NCBI RefSeq assembly: GCF_020026925.1
Contig: NZ_JAIQDW010000001.1
Span: forward strand, 248,001-312,000
Length of the DNA: 64,000 bases
Source: Flavobacterium hibisci
GTDB taxonomy: Bacteria > Bacteroidota > Bacteroidia > Flavobacteriales > Flavobacteriaceae
Direction of reading: 5' to 3'
Part shown: one piece after another, positions 52,643 to 62,707 of the stretch
How the letters are laid out: each line of letters begins with the position of its first letter
How positions within the stretch are numbered: position 1 is the stretch's first letter
Program-made: the position numbers and the translations under genes
The notes under the pieces: generated by a model
What the model was told of the DNA's origin: nothing
Seen by the model: the letters and a program-made list of their open reading frames with translations, nothing else
Databases searched by the model: none

Positions 52643-55600
52643 ATTTACAACATCTGTAAATATTATACGAGATGAGGAGAAGGAAATAAATTATATCCCA
52701 ACTCATAATGCTATACGTTTAGCATCACAAATCGTAAGTGATTTTAAAAAAGGTATTCGTTCCTTCAATATTATTGGTTCTTACGGGACAGGTAAAAGTT
52801 CATTTTTGCTTGCTTTTCAAGAGAGCTTATCAAATAGAAAAAAATATTTTAATGTAGCTTTTCTACCAAATCAGGAATACGGTAAAATCAACATCATTGG
52901 AGAATACAGGTCTTTAATAGATGTTTTCATCGACTTATTTGACTTAGAGTCAAAAAACACTACTGCCGAAACTATATTTTCAGAAGTTTTTAATAGATAT
53001 TATGCTTTAGGGCAAAATCCATTGTTAATCGTAACAATTGATGAGTTTGGTAAGTTTTTAGAATATGCTTCAAAAAACAACCCTGAAAAAGAATTATTTT
53101 TCTTGCAGCAGTTTTCAGAATTTGTAAATGATACTTCTCATAATATAGTTTTACTAACATCTGTACATCAAAATTTTGATGCTTATGCTTTTTCATTAGA
53201 TTACACTCAAAAACAAGAATGGACAAAAGTTAAAGGCCGTTTTAAAGAAATTACTTTTAATGAGCCAATCGAACAATTATTGTTTTTAGCTGCAGAACAT
53301 CTAAACAAACTGCCATCTTCAGACAGAGAAAATACACAAATTAAGGAAGCTAACAAGCTTTTGTATGATTCAAAAGCATTTAACTTTAATGAAGATTATA
53401 TTAGCGAAATAGCAGAAAAATTGTATCCATTAGATGCAATTTCTGCTTACGTAATCACTCAATCTCTGCAAAAATATGGACAAAATGAGAGGTCTCTTTT
53501 TACATTTTTAGAGTCTACCGATTTTGCAGGTTTATTTCAGTTCAAGCAATTGAAAAAAGGTTTTTATTCATTGCCAGAGATTTATGATTATTTAACTTTT
53601 AATTTTTACTCTTTTCTTAATTCGAAGTACAATCCTGATTTTAATTCTTGGAAGTCTATAAAGAATGCGTTAGAAGTTGTCGAAACTTCATTCGAGACAA
53701 ATTTAAGTGACTATTCAAAACTAATTAAAAGTATAGGAGTTTTAAATATTAATACCGGTGCCGGTGCTGTTTTAGACAGCGGTTTTTGGGAAAAATACTC
53801 GGAGAAAGTTTTATCAGTTAATAATTCAAAAGAGCTACTAAAGAATCTAGTTGATAAAAAAATAATAGTTTACAGAAATTATTTGAAGAGATTTATTCTT
53901 CATGAAGGTACAGATTTAGATATTGAGCTGGCATTGCTGCAGGCAGAAAATAAGGTTGATAATATCACTGATGTTGTTACTATGCTAAACAAGTATTATA
54001 ACTTGCATCCTGTTCTAGCAAAGAAGGTAATGTTTGAAGTTGGAACTCCAAGATTATTTGAATATAAAATATCACATTTTCCTATTGATGAGATACCTCA
54101 AAATGAAATTGACGGATTTATTAATTTAGTTTTTAATGACAAAGATATTTTAGATGAAGTAAAAATAAAATCTGCCGAAAGCCAAGAAGCTATTTTATAT
54201 TGTTATTATAAAAATGCTAAACAAATAAAAGAGCTTTTATTTGAAATTGAGAAAACGAGAAAAGTGATTGCAGAAAATGAAAATGATAAAGTTGCAACTA
54301 GAGAATTAAATAATATCGTTCAGCATCAAATTAATCTTTTAAATCATAAAATTCTAAATAACTTTTATGGAACAAATTCTGAGGTTGTTTGGTTTTATAA
54401 AGGGAGCCAATTAGAAATTAAAAGTAAAAAAGATTTAAACAGTAAGCTCTCTGAAATATCGGATGCAGTTTATTGCAACTCACCGATTTTTAAAAATGAG
54501 TTGGTAAATAAACATAAGATATCGACATCAATACATGTTGCAAAAAAAAATTACTTAAAAGCATTAGTTACTAATTGGAATAAATCACAATTAGGATTTC
54601 CAGAAGACAAATTTCCTGCAGAAAAAACAATTTATTTATCTCTGCTTGAAAATAATGATATATATCTATATTCTGATAAAATTAGTGATATAATAAAGCC
54701 TAACGAAAGAAATAGGTTCAATTTTTTATGGGACGAATCCCTTAATTTTCTTGAAAGTGCTAAAATCGGAAGAAGAAAAGTAAGTGAATTTGCTGATGTT
54801 TTAAGTAAAAGACCTTACAAACTAAAACAAGGTCTTATTGATTTATGGATTCCTACTTTTTTGTTTATTAAGCGTGACGATTTTGCGTTATTTAGCAATA
54901 ACGGATATATTGCGAATCTTAGTGATGAAGTACTTGAGTTGTTAATAAAAAAACCAGAAGATTTTGAGATAAAAACATTTGCGATTGAAGGCGTTAAATT
55001 AGATATTTTTAATAGATACAGGATTTTTTTAGATCAGACAACAAAAGAGAAAATATCAAATGACAGTTTTATAGAAACTATAAAACCGTTTTTAACTTTC
55101 TATAGAGATTTACCTGATTATACAAAAAATACTAATCGTTTATCTAAAGAAGCTCTCGGAATTCGAAGCGCAATTTTTTTAGCAAAAGATCCTGAGCATA
55201 CATTTTTTGAATCATTTCCTAATGCATTAAATTTTAAAATTCAACAGATTCAATCCTCTGCAGAGAAGTTACAATCCTTTTCGATCAAGCTGCAAGATTC
55301 AATTAAAGAAATAAGAAATTGTTACGATGAATTAATCAATAGAGTAGAAGATTTTATAAAAAGTGATATTGTAGGAGAAGATTTTGATTTTGAAGATTAT
55401 AAAAACAGTCTACAAACTAGATATAAAAAATTGAGGCGACATTTATTATTGCCCAGCCAAAAAATATTTGTTCAACGATTGGATTCTCAAATTGATGATA
55501 AAAAAGCATGGCTTAATTCATTAGTCCAATCACTCATCGGTAAGACGTTAGATAAAACTACAGATGAAGATGAGCTTTTAATATATGATAAGTTTAAGTC

Positions 55601-55853
55601 TATGATTATGGAATTAGATAGTTTAACTTCACTTTCTAAATCTGATTTTAATGAAGAAAAGGAAGATGTTTATGATTTACAAATTAATACTTTTTTTAAA
55701 GGTATAAGTAAAAAAATTATTCGTTTACCTAAAGAAAAAAAAGAAGAAGTTTTTAAAATACAAAAAGAGTTAGAAAATGTTTTGTCAAGAGATAGTTCTT
55801 TAAATATTGCAGCATTGACTAACCTTTTAAAAGAAATGCTTAAAAATGAGTAA
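52632..55853 (+). CDS. sspC: P-loop ATPase, SspC-like (phosphorothioation)
   Basis: The Walker A motif GSYGTGKSSFL is at about residues 49-59, and a Walker B-like LLIVTIDEFGKFLEY at about 130-145. The rest of the 1073-residue protein is long, helical and Lys/Glu-rich, with no other enzyme domain I recognise. In known systems SspC is a large ATPase partnered with SspB and SspD. It overlaps sspB by 11 nt and sspD by 8 nt, so the three are tightly coupled. Name given by synteny plus size and ATPase motifs. Confidence 0.78.
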   Translation: MLNKFTTSVNIIRDEEKEINYIPTHNAIRLASQIVSDFKKGIRSFNIIGSYGTGKSSFLLAFQESLSNRKKYFNVAFLPNQEYGKINIIGEYRSLIDVFIDLFDLESKNTTAETIFSEVFNRYYALGQNPLLIVTIDEFGKFLEYASKNNPEKELFFLQQFSEFVNDTSHNIVLLTSVHQNFDAYAFSLDYTQKQEWTKVKGRFKEITFNEPIEQLLFLAAEHLNKLPSSDRENTQIKEANKLLYDSKAFNFNEDYISEIAEKLYPLDAISAYVITQSLQKYGQNERSLFTFLESTDFAGLFQFKQLKKGFYSLPEIYDYLTFNFYSFLNSKYNPDFNSWKSIKNALEVVETSFETNLSDYSKLIKSIGVLNINTGAGAVLDSGFWEKYSEKVLSVNNSKELLKNLVDKKIIVYRNYLKRFILHEGTDLDIELALLQAENKVDNITDVVTMLNKYYNLHPVLAKKVMFEVGTPRLFEYKISHFPIDEIPQNEIDGFINLVFNDKDILDEVKIKSAESQEAILYCYYKNAKQIKELLFEIEKTRKVIAENENDKVATRELNNIVQHQINLLNHKILNNFYGTNSEVVWFYKGSQLEIKSKKDLNSKLSEISDAVYCNSPIFKNELVNKHKISTSIHVAKKNYLKALVTNWNKSQLGFPEDKFPAEKTIYLSLLENNDIYLYSDKISDIIKPNERNRFNFLWDESLNFLESAKIGRRKVSEFADVLSKRPYKLKQGLIDLWIPTFLFIKRDDFALFSNNGYIANLSDEVLELLIKKPEDFEIKTFAIEGVKLDIFNRYRIFLDQTTKEKISNDSFIETIKPFLTFYRDLPDYTKNTNRLSKEALGIRSAIFLAKDPEHTFFESFPNALNFKIQQIQSSAEKLQSFSIKLQDSIKEIRNCYDELINRVEDFIKSDIVGEDFDFEDYKNSLQTRYKKLRRHLLLPSQKIFVQRLDSQIDDKKAWLNSLVQSLIGKTLDKTTDEDELLIYDKFKSMIMELDSLTSLSKSDFNEEKEDVYDLQINTFFKGISKKIIRLPKEKKEEVFKIQKELENVLSRDSSLNIAALTNLLKEMLKNE

Positions 55854-56955
55854 AGTAAGACATGTGTTAGGAATATCGGGAGGGAAGGACAGTGCTGCTT
55901 TGGCTATATATATGAAAAAAAATTATCCTGAATTGGATATAGAATATTATACTTCAGATACAGGCAAAGAATTACAAGAAACTTATGATTTAATCTCGAA
56001 TTTGGAGACTTTTCTTGGAAAAAAAATAACTGTTTTAAAAGCGGTAAATGACAGTTCTGAAGATAATCCCTTCGATCATTTCATAAAATTATTTAAAGGA
56101 TATTTACCATCATCAAACGCAAGATGGTGTACTAAAAAATTAAAGCTTGATCCTTTTGAAAATTTTGTAGGTGATGATCCAGTTATTTCGTATGTTGGGA
56201 TTAGAGGAGATGAGGATAGGGAAGGCTATATTTCAAAGAAAAGTAATATTCAATCCATCTTTCCTTTTAGAAAAAGTATATGGAGTGAGGACGTTATTTC
56301 AAAAGTTCTTTCTAATAAGAATATATCATTTACCAGTAAAATACTATTATCGCAGCCAAAAAATGACAAAACCGAAAGAATTTTAGAGCTTATTAATACT
56401 GAAATTTCAACAAGTTTTTCTCAAAGTCAAAAACTTAATTCATTGTTAGATTTAGGAATAAAAGAATTTAACTCAATTGTTTTTGAATTCTTAAAGAGTA
56501 CAGAATATCCTTTATCCACTGAAGAATTATTTCCATTAATTAATAATGAAGACATTCTCGTTCGAGATGATATATTTAAATTACTTGAAGATTCTGGAGT
56601 AGGAGTTCCAGCTTACTATAAAGAAGTAGAATTTGAAATCAATGGTGAAAAATCATCTTATGCAAGAAGTCGTTCAGGTTGTTTTTTCTGTTTCTATCAA
56701 CAAAAGATCGAATGGATATGGTTATATGAACAACACCCGGATTTATTTTATAAAGCATTGGAGTATGAGAAAGATGGCTATACTTGGATGCAAGACGAAA
56801 GTTTAGAAGATATTATTAAACCAGAGCGTATAGCTAAAATTAAAGAAGATCACTTAAAAAGAACCAATAAAAAAGCACTAAATAAAAAATCTCCTTATCT
56901 TCTAGATTTACTAGATGATGCAGAAGGGGAAGGATGTGCATCTTGTTTTATATAA
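55846..56955 (+). CDS. sspD: PAPS-reductase-like sulfur transfer protein, SspD/DndC type
   Basis: The N-terminal PP-loop HVLGISGGKDSAALA (SGGKDS at 11-16) and TSDTGKELQET (about 36-46) define an ATP-pyrophosphatase of the PAPS-reductase family, as in DndC and SspD. Cys residues in ARWCTKK, in SGCFFCFYQQ (about 275) and in the tail GEGCASC could hold an Fe-S cluster as reported for DndC; this is inference. It would activate DNA for sulfur insertion using sulfur supplied by SspA. It overlaps sspC by 8 nt and is 2 bp upstream of the deoxyribosyltransferase-like gene. Confidence 0.82.
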   Translation: MSKVRHVLGISGGKDSAALAIYMKKNYPELDIEYYTSDTGKELQETYDLISNLETFLGKKITVLKAVNDSSEDNPFDHFIKLFKGYLPSSNARWCTKKLKLDPFENFVGDDPVISYVGIRGDEDREGYISKKSNIQSIFPFRKSIWSEDVISKVLSNKNISFTSKILLSQPKNDKTERILELINTEISTSFSQSQKLNSLLDLGIKEFNSIVFEFLKSTEYPLSTEELFPLINNEDILVRDDIFKLLEDSGVGVPAYYKEVEFEINGEKSSYARSRSGCFFCFYQQKIEWIWLYEQHPDLFYKALEYEKDGYTWMQDESLEDIIKPERIAKIKEDHLKRTNKKALNKKSPYLLDLLDDAEGEGCASCFI

Positions 56956-56957
56956 AT

Positions 56958-57365
56958 ATGAAGACTAAAGTATATTTAGCTGGTGGAATGAATGAATCAA
57001 ACTGGCAAAAAAAAGTAATTGAAACGATTAATAGTGAAAATTTTGTGTTCTATAATCCAAGAGAACATGAGTTAACCAATAGTGCTGAGTATACATTTTG
57101 GGACTTGTTTTATGTAAAACAATCTGATATTCTGTTTGCTTATATGCAAAACGATAATCCGTCAGGAATTGGACTAACCTTAGAGGTTGGCTATGCTAGA
57201 GCTCTCGACAAATCAATAATTTTAATTGATGAAAGATCAAAAAATGATGAGATATTTGCTAATAGATTTAAAATTGTTAGGGAAAGCTCAACTATAGTTT
57301 TTGATAACCTGGAAGAAGGTATTAACTTTTTAAAAAAGATCAAGAATGGTATTATTAACGTGTGA
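56958..57365 (+). CDS. Nucleoside 2-deoxyribosyltransferase-like protein (135 aa)
   Basis: The start is set at 56958 (MKTKVYLAGGMNESNW), 2 bp after the sspD stop; an ATG at 56934 would overlap sspD. The fold signature is a first strand VYLAGGM, a middle FWDLFYVKQSDILFAYM, and GIGLTLEVGYARALDKSIILID with the catalytic Glu position of the nucleoside deoxyribosyltransferase superfamily. Members cleave or swap bases on nucleosides, and related domains occur in nucleotide-based conflict systems. It is not a usual Ssp component to my knowledge. Substrate unknown. It probably shares the sspBCD transcript. Confidence 0.7.
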   Translation: MKTKVYLAGGMNESNWQKKVIETINSENFVFYNPREHELTNSAEYTFWDLFYVKQSDILFAYMQNDNPSGIGLTLEVGYARALDKSIILIDERSKNDEIFANRFKIVRESSTIVFDNLEEGINFLKKIKNGIINV

Positions 57366-57960
57366 TCACATAGTTAATTTTTTTACTGAAAAAAAAGAAA
57401 CGTCTTTAGATTGGCTAACTATTTTTACAACTGTCAGTCCAATTATTATTGGATTAGTAGCACTTTTGCTTTCATATTTTCAAATGGTAAAAACACTCAA
57501 TGCTAAAAAGGAAGATGAAGAAAGAGCTGAAATAAGAAAAAAATTAGATGAGTTTTACGGACCTATATTGCAATTAAGAATGAAAAGTAATTTACTTTAT
57601 CAAAAGTTCAACGAGGAATACAGAGCAGTAGATTCTAACTTTTCAACACTGATATACCTCTTAAATAGTCATGTATTTTCTGGAAATAATAAAATATTGC
57701 TAGAAGAGATCATTAAAATTGGTGAGTTAACAGAAAAATTAATTCATGAAAAAGCTGGTTTAATTGATGATACAAATTTAAGAACAATAGTTTTACCTAG
57801 GGCAACCACTCACTTTTTGTTAATTAGGTTGGCTTACGCAGGTGCTCTTACTGGTGACTTAGATAGATTTAAAACTTTAACATTTCCAAAAGATTTAGAT
57901 CTCTTATTAGAAAAAAAGAAGAAAGAACTCGAAGAAAGATTAAAAAAATTAAATAGCTAA
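57346..57960 (+). CDS. Membrane-anchored coiled-coil protein (204 aa)
   Basis: One transmembrane helix (about residues 24-45, TIFTTVSPIIIGLVALLL) is followed by a Lys/Glu-rich coiled segment (NAKKEDEERAEIRKKLDEFY). A helical domain ends in LEKKKKELEERLKKLN. No enzymatic motif is seen. It overlaps the preceding gene by 20 nt. Its place among defence genes suggests a membrane-sited partner or effector, but this is inference only; single-TM helical proteins of this type are also common uncharacterised cargo. Confidence 0.6.
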   Translation: MVLLTCDHIVNFFTEKKETSLDWLTIFTTVSPIIIGLVALLLSYFQMVKTLNAKKEDEERAEIRKKLDEFYGPILQLRMKSNLLYQKFNEEYRAVDSNFSTLIYLLNSHVFSGNNKILLEEIIKIGELTEKLIHEKAGLIDDTNLRTIVLPRATTHFLLIRLAYAGALTGDLDRFKTLTFPKDLDLLLEKKKKELEERLKKLNS

Positions 57961-58039
57961 TTGCAAAATATAAATAGAATATAATTAAATTATTTATCTG
58001 CTGATTATTACTATGTCAATCAGCTACTATCTTACATTT

Positions 58040-59080
58040 ATGAAAGTTAAACTAACTACTTGGAAAATCTCTACTTTATTTAAATTAAAAGACAAAATTA
58101 ATCCACAGCCACCGTATCAAAGGGGTGAGGTATGGAAATACAGAAAAAATGCTTTATTAATTGACTCGATTTTAAGAGGCATTGATATTCCAAAAATATA
58201 TCTAAGAAAACTTGAAAATGCGGCACATGACTATGAAATTGCTGATGGACAGCAAAGATTAAATGCTATTTTTACTTTTTTAGAAAATGATTATTCTTTA
58301 TTAGAGGATGAAGAAAAAGGTTTAAATCTTAAAACAATTAATCAACTTATAGTAGGCGGTAAAAAATTTAGAAGTCTAGATCCAGAACTAAAAGATAAAC
58401 TTACTGATTATGAGGTTAGTATAGCTATAATTGAGGAGGCGGATAATTACGAAATTAGAACTTTATTTGGTAGATTACAGGAAGGTGAGCCATTGGTACC
58501 AGCAGAAAAAAGAAATGCAATTATAAGTAAAGCTGGGACAATTATTGATAATTTTGTATTAAATAATAAATTTTTTGCTAATAGTAAGATACAACCTGCC
58601 AGGTATAAAAGACAAGATTATTTAGCACATGCATTAGCGTTGTTTTTTTATAAAAACACAAAACCACTAAAAGCATCTTTATTGCTTGAACTATATCTTG
58701 ATAAAAAATTAGATTGCTCACATGCTAATCAGAAACTTATTTCAGATATATTGGATGCGATTTATCAACTAGATCAATTATCTCAAACAAGAGTTTATAA
58801 AAAATTTCATTTTATTGATTTGTTCCTATTTTTGATGAATAATTCCGAAAAAATAAAAACTATAAATTACAAAAATTTTGCTAGAGAGTATGATTCGCTA
58901 GAAGTGAAAAGATTGAAAATAAGAGATCCAAAAACCTTACTTTCCGGTAAGGATGAATCTGAAGAAAATAAAATTTTATACGATTATTATATGGCATTTA
59001 AATATGCAGGTGCAGAGCCGGATAGTATTGAAAAAAGAAATGTTTCATTTAACCTAATATTTAAAAATATTTTTAATTAG
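58040..59080 (+). CDS. DUF262-only protein without an HNH domain (346 aa)
   Basis: The start is set at 58040 (MKVKLTTWKISTLF); an ATG at 58013 would add nine unmatched residues. The DUF262 domain has PPYQRGEVWKYRKNALLIDSIL and DGQQRLNAIFTF (DGQQR at 69-73), as in GmrS/ParB-like NTPases. The C-terminal ~200 residues are helical and lack the DHxxP and N..K motifs of DUF1524. It is therefore a nuclease-less counterpart of the SspE-like protein in the same island. It ends 2 bp before the SIR2 gene, implying a functional pair. Confidence 0.75.
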   Translation: MKVKLTTWKISTLFKLKDKINPQPPYQRGEVWKYRKNALLIDSILRGIDIPKIYLRKLENAAHDYEIADGQQRLNAIFTFLENDYSLLEDEEKGLNLKTINQLIVGGKKFRSLDPELKDKLTDYEVSIAIIEEADNYEIRTLFGRLQEGEPLVPAEKRNAIISKAGTIIDNFVLNNKFFANSKIQPARYKRQDYLAHALALFFYKNTKPLKASLLLELYLDKKLDCSHANQKLISDILDAIYQLDQLSQTRVYKKFHFIDLFLFLMNNSEKIKTINYKNFAREYDSLEVKRLKIRDPKTLLSGKDESEENKILYDYYMAFKYAGAEPDSIEKRNVSFNLIFKNIFN

Positions 59081-59082
59081 TC

Positions 59083-59946
59083 ATGGCAAAAATAGATTTA
59101 CCAAAAGAGCTTTTAGAATCTTTTTCAAAGGATTTAGGTGTGTTTTTTGTTGGCGCTGGATTGTCAGTTGGTGCAGGTTTTCCTGATTGGTCAAATTTGT
59201 TAAAGCAACTTATAGAAAAAGGAGAGCAAAATGGTCGAATAAGTAAAGAAAAAAAGACTGAGTATGAAACATTGTCGAAAGACCCTGGTAAATCCTTAAT
59301 GCTTGCAGAAGAATTAAAGCTTGATTTAGGATCGCTGTTTAACAGACACATGGAAGAACTTTTTCAAAGCTCTACTAATAAGCCCACAATAAATCATGAT
59401 TATATAGTAAAGACTAAGGGTAGTATGGTTATCACAATCAATTACGATAATTTACTTGAGAAATCTTATAATAATGTTTACCACGATCATCCTAATATTT
59501 TCATTTATTCACAAAGTAGGGAAGCAGCTAATAATTTTTGGAAAGGTAGATTTTTTATTTTGAAAGCACATGGAGATGCGCAGAGAGATGTAGAAACCTT
59601 AATTTTATCTCAAAGAGATTACAGAAAAACTTTGTACAAGGAAGCTGGTTACAGAAGTTTATTGCAAACTATTTTTACAACTAAATCTATTTTTTTTGTA
59701 GGTGTATCAATGAATGACCCAGAGTTTAACCAATTGCTTGATTTCTTGCATGATTCTTATCATGGGGGTGGTCCTACACATTACTTGCTAATGGATAAAA
59801 AAGATCATCTTTCTACTTATTCAAGAAGATACTTAGATGATTTTAATATACAAACTATAACATTTGAAAATGCCAAAGGTGATTATGCAAACTTAACTGA
59901 GGTTTTAAAGCTTTTAAGCGAGGAATGCCCGAGAAATATATCATAA
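59083..59946 (+). CDS. SIR2-domain protein (287 aa)
   Basis: SIR2-like Rossmann motifs: FFVGAGLSVGAGFPDW (about 21-36) for NAD binding, MVITINYDNLLE with Asn120, and ILKAHGD with the catalytic His163. SIFFVGVSMNDPEFNQLL near the C-terminus completes the SIR2_2 pattern. Short SIR2 proteins in defence loci destroy NAD+ to stop phage growth. Here it is 2 bp after the DUF262-only gene and last in the run of Ssp-orientated genes, so NAD depletion triggered by the DUF262 partner is a fair hypothesis. NADase activity is not proven by sequence. Confidence 0.85.
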   Translation: MAKIDLPKELLESFSKDLGVFFVGAGLSVGAGFPDWSNLLKQLIEKGEQNGRISKEKKTEYETLSKDPGKSLMLAEELKLDLGSLFNRHMEELFQSSTNKPTINHDYIVKTKGSMVITINYDNLLEKSYNNVYHDHPNIFIYSQSREAANNFWKGRFFILKAHGDAQRDVETLILSQRDYRKTLYKEAGYRSLLQTIFTTKSIFFVGVSMNDPEFNQLLDFLHDSYHGGGPTHYLLMDKKDHLSTYSRRYLDDFNIQTITFENAKGDYANLTEVLKLLSEECPRNIS

Positions 59947-60301
59947 AATTGTGCTTGGTAGAAAAGCTTATTAGTTTTTTAAATTTGACGATTCAATTCT
60001 AATTTTCTTTATAGTGAATGCGAGTAACTATTTTAAGTACCTTACTGAGTGATTTTAATCGCTGGTATATATTGAACAAACTTTTCTAAAAACAAAAAAC
60101 ATCAGTCTTGATTTATTTCAAAATTGATGTTTTTATATTTTATTTTATAAAATTCAAATATTTATTGAACCGAATTATCAAATGGACTATCATTATCTGT
60201 TGATCCGAAAATCCAAAATCCTTTAAACAATTATAAACAAGTTTTGGCTTTAATTAGTTTCGGATAAAGTATAAAAAGCTTGGTTTCTAAAATAAATAAC
60301 T
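59947..60301. other. Intergenic region between convergent operons
   Basis: The 355 bp between the SIR2 gene (plus) and the GHKL gene (minus) are AT-rich and contain one terminator-like hairpin (annotated separately). No small gene, repeat or RNA is evident. Confidence 0.6.
60095..60134. terminator. Bidirectional terminator-like hairpin
   Basis: AAAAACATCA (60095-60104) pairs perfectly with TGATGTTTTT (60125-60134) across a 20-nt loop, with A-rich and T-rich flanks serving either strand. It lies between the convergent SIR2 and GHKL genes. The large loop makes it a moderate rather than strong call. Confidence 0.6.
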
Positions 60302-62704
60302 TTATTCTTCTAAAGCTCCCATCAGCTGTTCCATGCCAAAATTCAATAAGAAATCACTATAATAGCTATCAAAGACATCCATTATGTATTCATCAATAGT
60401 TACGTCTACATCAATACCATCTTTTAATCTAGTCATAGTGTAGTTTCGTCTTTTAGTTATCATGTATAGAAATAGTGTGTGAAAATAAACGGAGGAAATA
60501 TATTTTCGCTGTGCTGTGACAATTTGGTCTTCATTCTTCAATTTAGAACGATGACTTAAGAAGACATGACTGTCTAGATTAATGAAAATTTCTTCCAATT
60601 TGTCGCCCTCCGAAGAAGGATACATGACAGTTTTTCGATCCATAGTAATTCCTCTTTCCTCTAATACAGTCCAGTCTTTTTCATATATTTTTTGAAGTTT
60701 TGGTAGTCCAATTTGATCAAGGTCCTCTTCTGGTTCAGGGACAGCTTCTTTGGTAGATTCTCTATCAGTGATCTTAACTAAAACAATTTCTTCAAATATT
60801 TTTCCTGGGGACGTTAAAGAAGCTCTAATTTCTATTTCATCTCCTATATTAATATTGTTAGTTGGCTCAAGAGTAACTTTAATTGTTCCATTATTAGGAC
60901 TGCTTTTAGTCACATTAAGCAATCCTGAAGCTTCGGTACTTACTCCAGCTTGGTCACCTCCATCTTTTTTATCTCGTTTAATTTTTAAAAAAGATAATTG
61001 TAATTCACCAGGTTCATCTGTTCTGTCAAAATAGTCGTTATCTATATCTGAATCAAATTTTATAATTTTCTCACCATTCTTTGGCAGACTAATTATATTA
61101 ATTCCTTCCTTTTTATGGAATAAATCAAATTTGGTCGGAAATCTTTGAGGTAAAAAAGGCTTTTGTTCTATCTTAGGTTTGGATATATTGGATGAGATTT
61201 TTTTGACTTCTTCTTTTTTTTCATCTAATTTTAAAGTGTTCTGAAGTAATTTAAAAAGCTCACTGTCCTTAGGTAAATTTTTAGCAAAAGATTTAATTAA
61301 TTCGGAAGTATCTTCACTTTCTAAACCGATAGTTTCTTTTCTTCGTCTGTTAATTTCATCTAGCTGACTTTTTCGTAATTTTTTACCTAAATAATCGCGT
61401 AAAGCATTAGCTTCTTCGCCATGTTTTAGTCTATCACGAGAAGCCATAAATAATTCTTCTCTAAAATCTGGATTCATACTGGTACAATCAACATGAATTA
61501 ATAGATAATCTTTTAATAGATTGAATTTTAGAGTTCTTGTAATAAACTCAGAAGAATAATTTCCATGGACTTGTCCGTTTATAGAAAACATTACGGACAT
61601 ATTATTTTTAAAAAACCTGCTCCTAATAATATCTTTACTTTTTTTTAAGTCATGTTTATCTGTTTTAGGTTTAAAAACATAACAGGTAACCTTAGCACTT
61701 CCAAATAGTTCGTCATCATAATCTTCTGAAAAATAAGTATCTATGTAATCACTTTGAGAATCTTCAAGTCTTCTCTTCAACCCAAATAAATCAAGTTCCA
61801 AAACTTTATTGTTTGGATATCGATCTTTATTGTCAACTGTCAGGATAGGCAGTACCGGTTCGAAAAGAAACTCATTTAAACTTTGGTTCAAATCTTGAGC
61901 AAATCCTGAATAACCAACAGGAAACTGGTATGAATACATTTTAATTATTGTACCGGTTTTAAATTTTCTTCCATTTAACTTTAAATCTAATTCAGTAATT
62001 GGAAAATTTGGAATTTCATTTTCGATTTTTAAAAATTCAAAATGACTTGAACGTCTGTTTTCACCAGATTCACTGATTCTTCTCTGCCTAATTAGTGTAA
62101 ATCCAAAATTACCTGAATTATCAAATCGTTTGGAACCTATAAGTTGGTATCTTCTTTTCCCGCAGAAAACTAAAGCACCGCTTCCTCCCATATTATATTT
62201 ACCTTGTACAAATTGAATATTAATTTTATTTCCCCTTACTAAAGAAAGAAAAGTATTTTCAAATTGATTCGGATGCTGGCCTTCTCCATTATCATAAATA
62301 ATAACAGAAGTGTTTTTTGGTGGTCCATCGGCAATAATTTGAATGTCTTCTGATTGTTTTCGTCTATTTTGTTTTAGATCCCAATTTTTATAGTCAGGAT
62401 AAAACATTTTTATGGCTTGCTCCATTGATTGTGGAGCATCATTAGAGACTGGAGAAATATCTTTTTCTAAGCACTTTTTTGTTAAAATTGCATCAATTGA
62501 ATTTGTTACCTTCTCTACTAAAGCCGCGATAGGGCTAGATTGCTGGTTTCTAACAATACCAAACATATTTTCATTACCACCAAGGGGAGCCCAATTTTTG
62601 TCAGCAAATTTATCAGGATATTTATGTAATAATTCTTCAACCTTATCTTCAGTAGAACATAGATACAGTTCTTGAAACAATTTCTCGTTACTAATTTCTC
62701 CCAT
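60302..62704 (-). CDS. GHKL ATPase, large defence-associated protein (800 aa)
   Basis: The N-terminal GHKL fold has the N-box LVEKVTNSIDAIL (Glu64, Asn68), the box IIYDNGEGQHP (Asp138-Gly142) and the G2 box GKYNMGGSGALVF (about 168-180), all intact. A middle region (about 230-450) resembles the transducer part of HSP90/MutL-like ATPases. Residues about 500-700 include a beta-rich segment (TIKVTLEPTNNINIGDEIEIRASL). The start is 3 bp after the sspA stop, so it is translated with sspA. It is not part of the Ssp core that I know; a second restriction module (SspFGH) has been reported for Ssp systems, but I cannot match this protein to it from memory. Confidence 0.75.
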   Translation of the reverse strand: MGEISNEKLFQELYLCSTEDKVEELLHKYPDKFADKNWAPLGGNENMFGIVRNQQSSPIAALVEKVTNSIDAILTKKCLEKDISPVSNDAPQSMEQAIKMFYPDYKNWDLKQNRRKQSEDIQIIADGPPKNTSVIIYDNGEGQHPNQFENTFLSLVRGNKINIQFVQGKYNMGGSGALVFCGKRRYQLIGSKRFDNSGNFGFTLIRQRRISESGENRRSSHFEFLKIENEIPNFPITELDLKLNGRKFKTGTIIKMYSYQFPVGYSGFAQDLNQSLNEFLFEPVLPILTVDNKDRYPNNKVLELDLFGLKRRLEDSQSDYIDTYFSEDYDDELFGSAKVTCYVFKPKTDKHDLKKSKDIIRSRFFKNNMSVMFSINGQVHGNYSSEFITRTLKFNLLKDYLLIHVDCTSMNPDFREELFMASRDRLKHGEEANALRDYLGKKLRKSQLDEINRRRKETIGLESEDTSELIKSFAKNLPKDSELFKLLQNTLKLDEKKEEVKKISSNISKPKIEQKPFLPQRFPTKFDLFHKKEGINIISLPKNGEKIIKFDSDIDNDYFDRTDEPGELQLSFLKIKRDKKDGGDQAGVSTEASGLLNVTKSSPNNGTIKVTLEPTNNINIGDEIEIRASLTSPGKIFEEIVLVKITDRESTKEAVPEPEEDLDQIGLPKLQKIYEKDWTVLEERGITMDRKTVMYPSSEGDKLEEIFINLDSHVFLSHRSKLKNEDQIVTAQRKYISSVYFHTLFLYMITKRRNYTMTRLKDGIDVDVTIDEYIMDVFDSYYSDFLLNFGMEQLMGALEE

Positions 62705-62707
62705 AAA

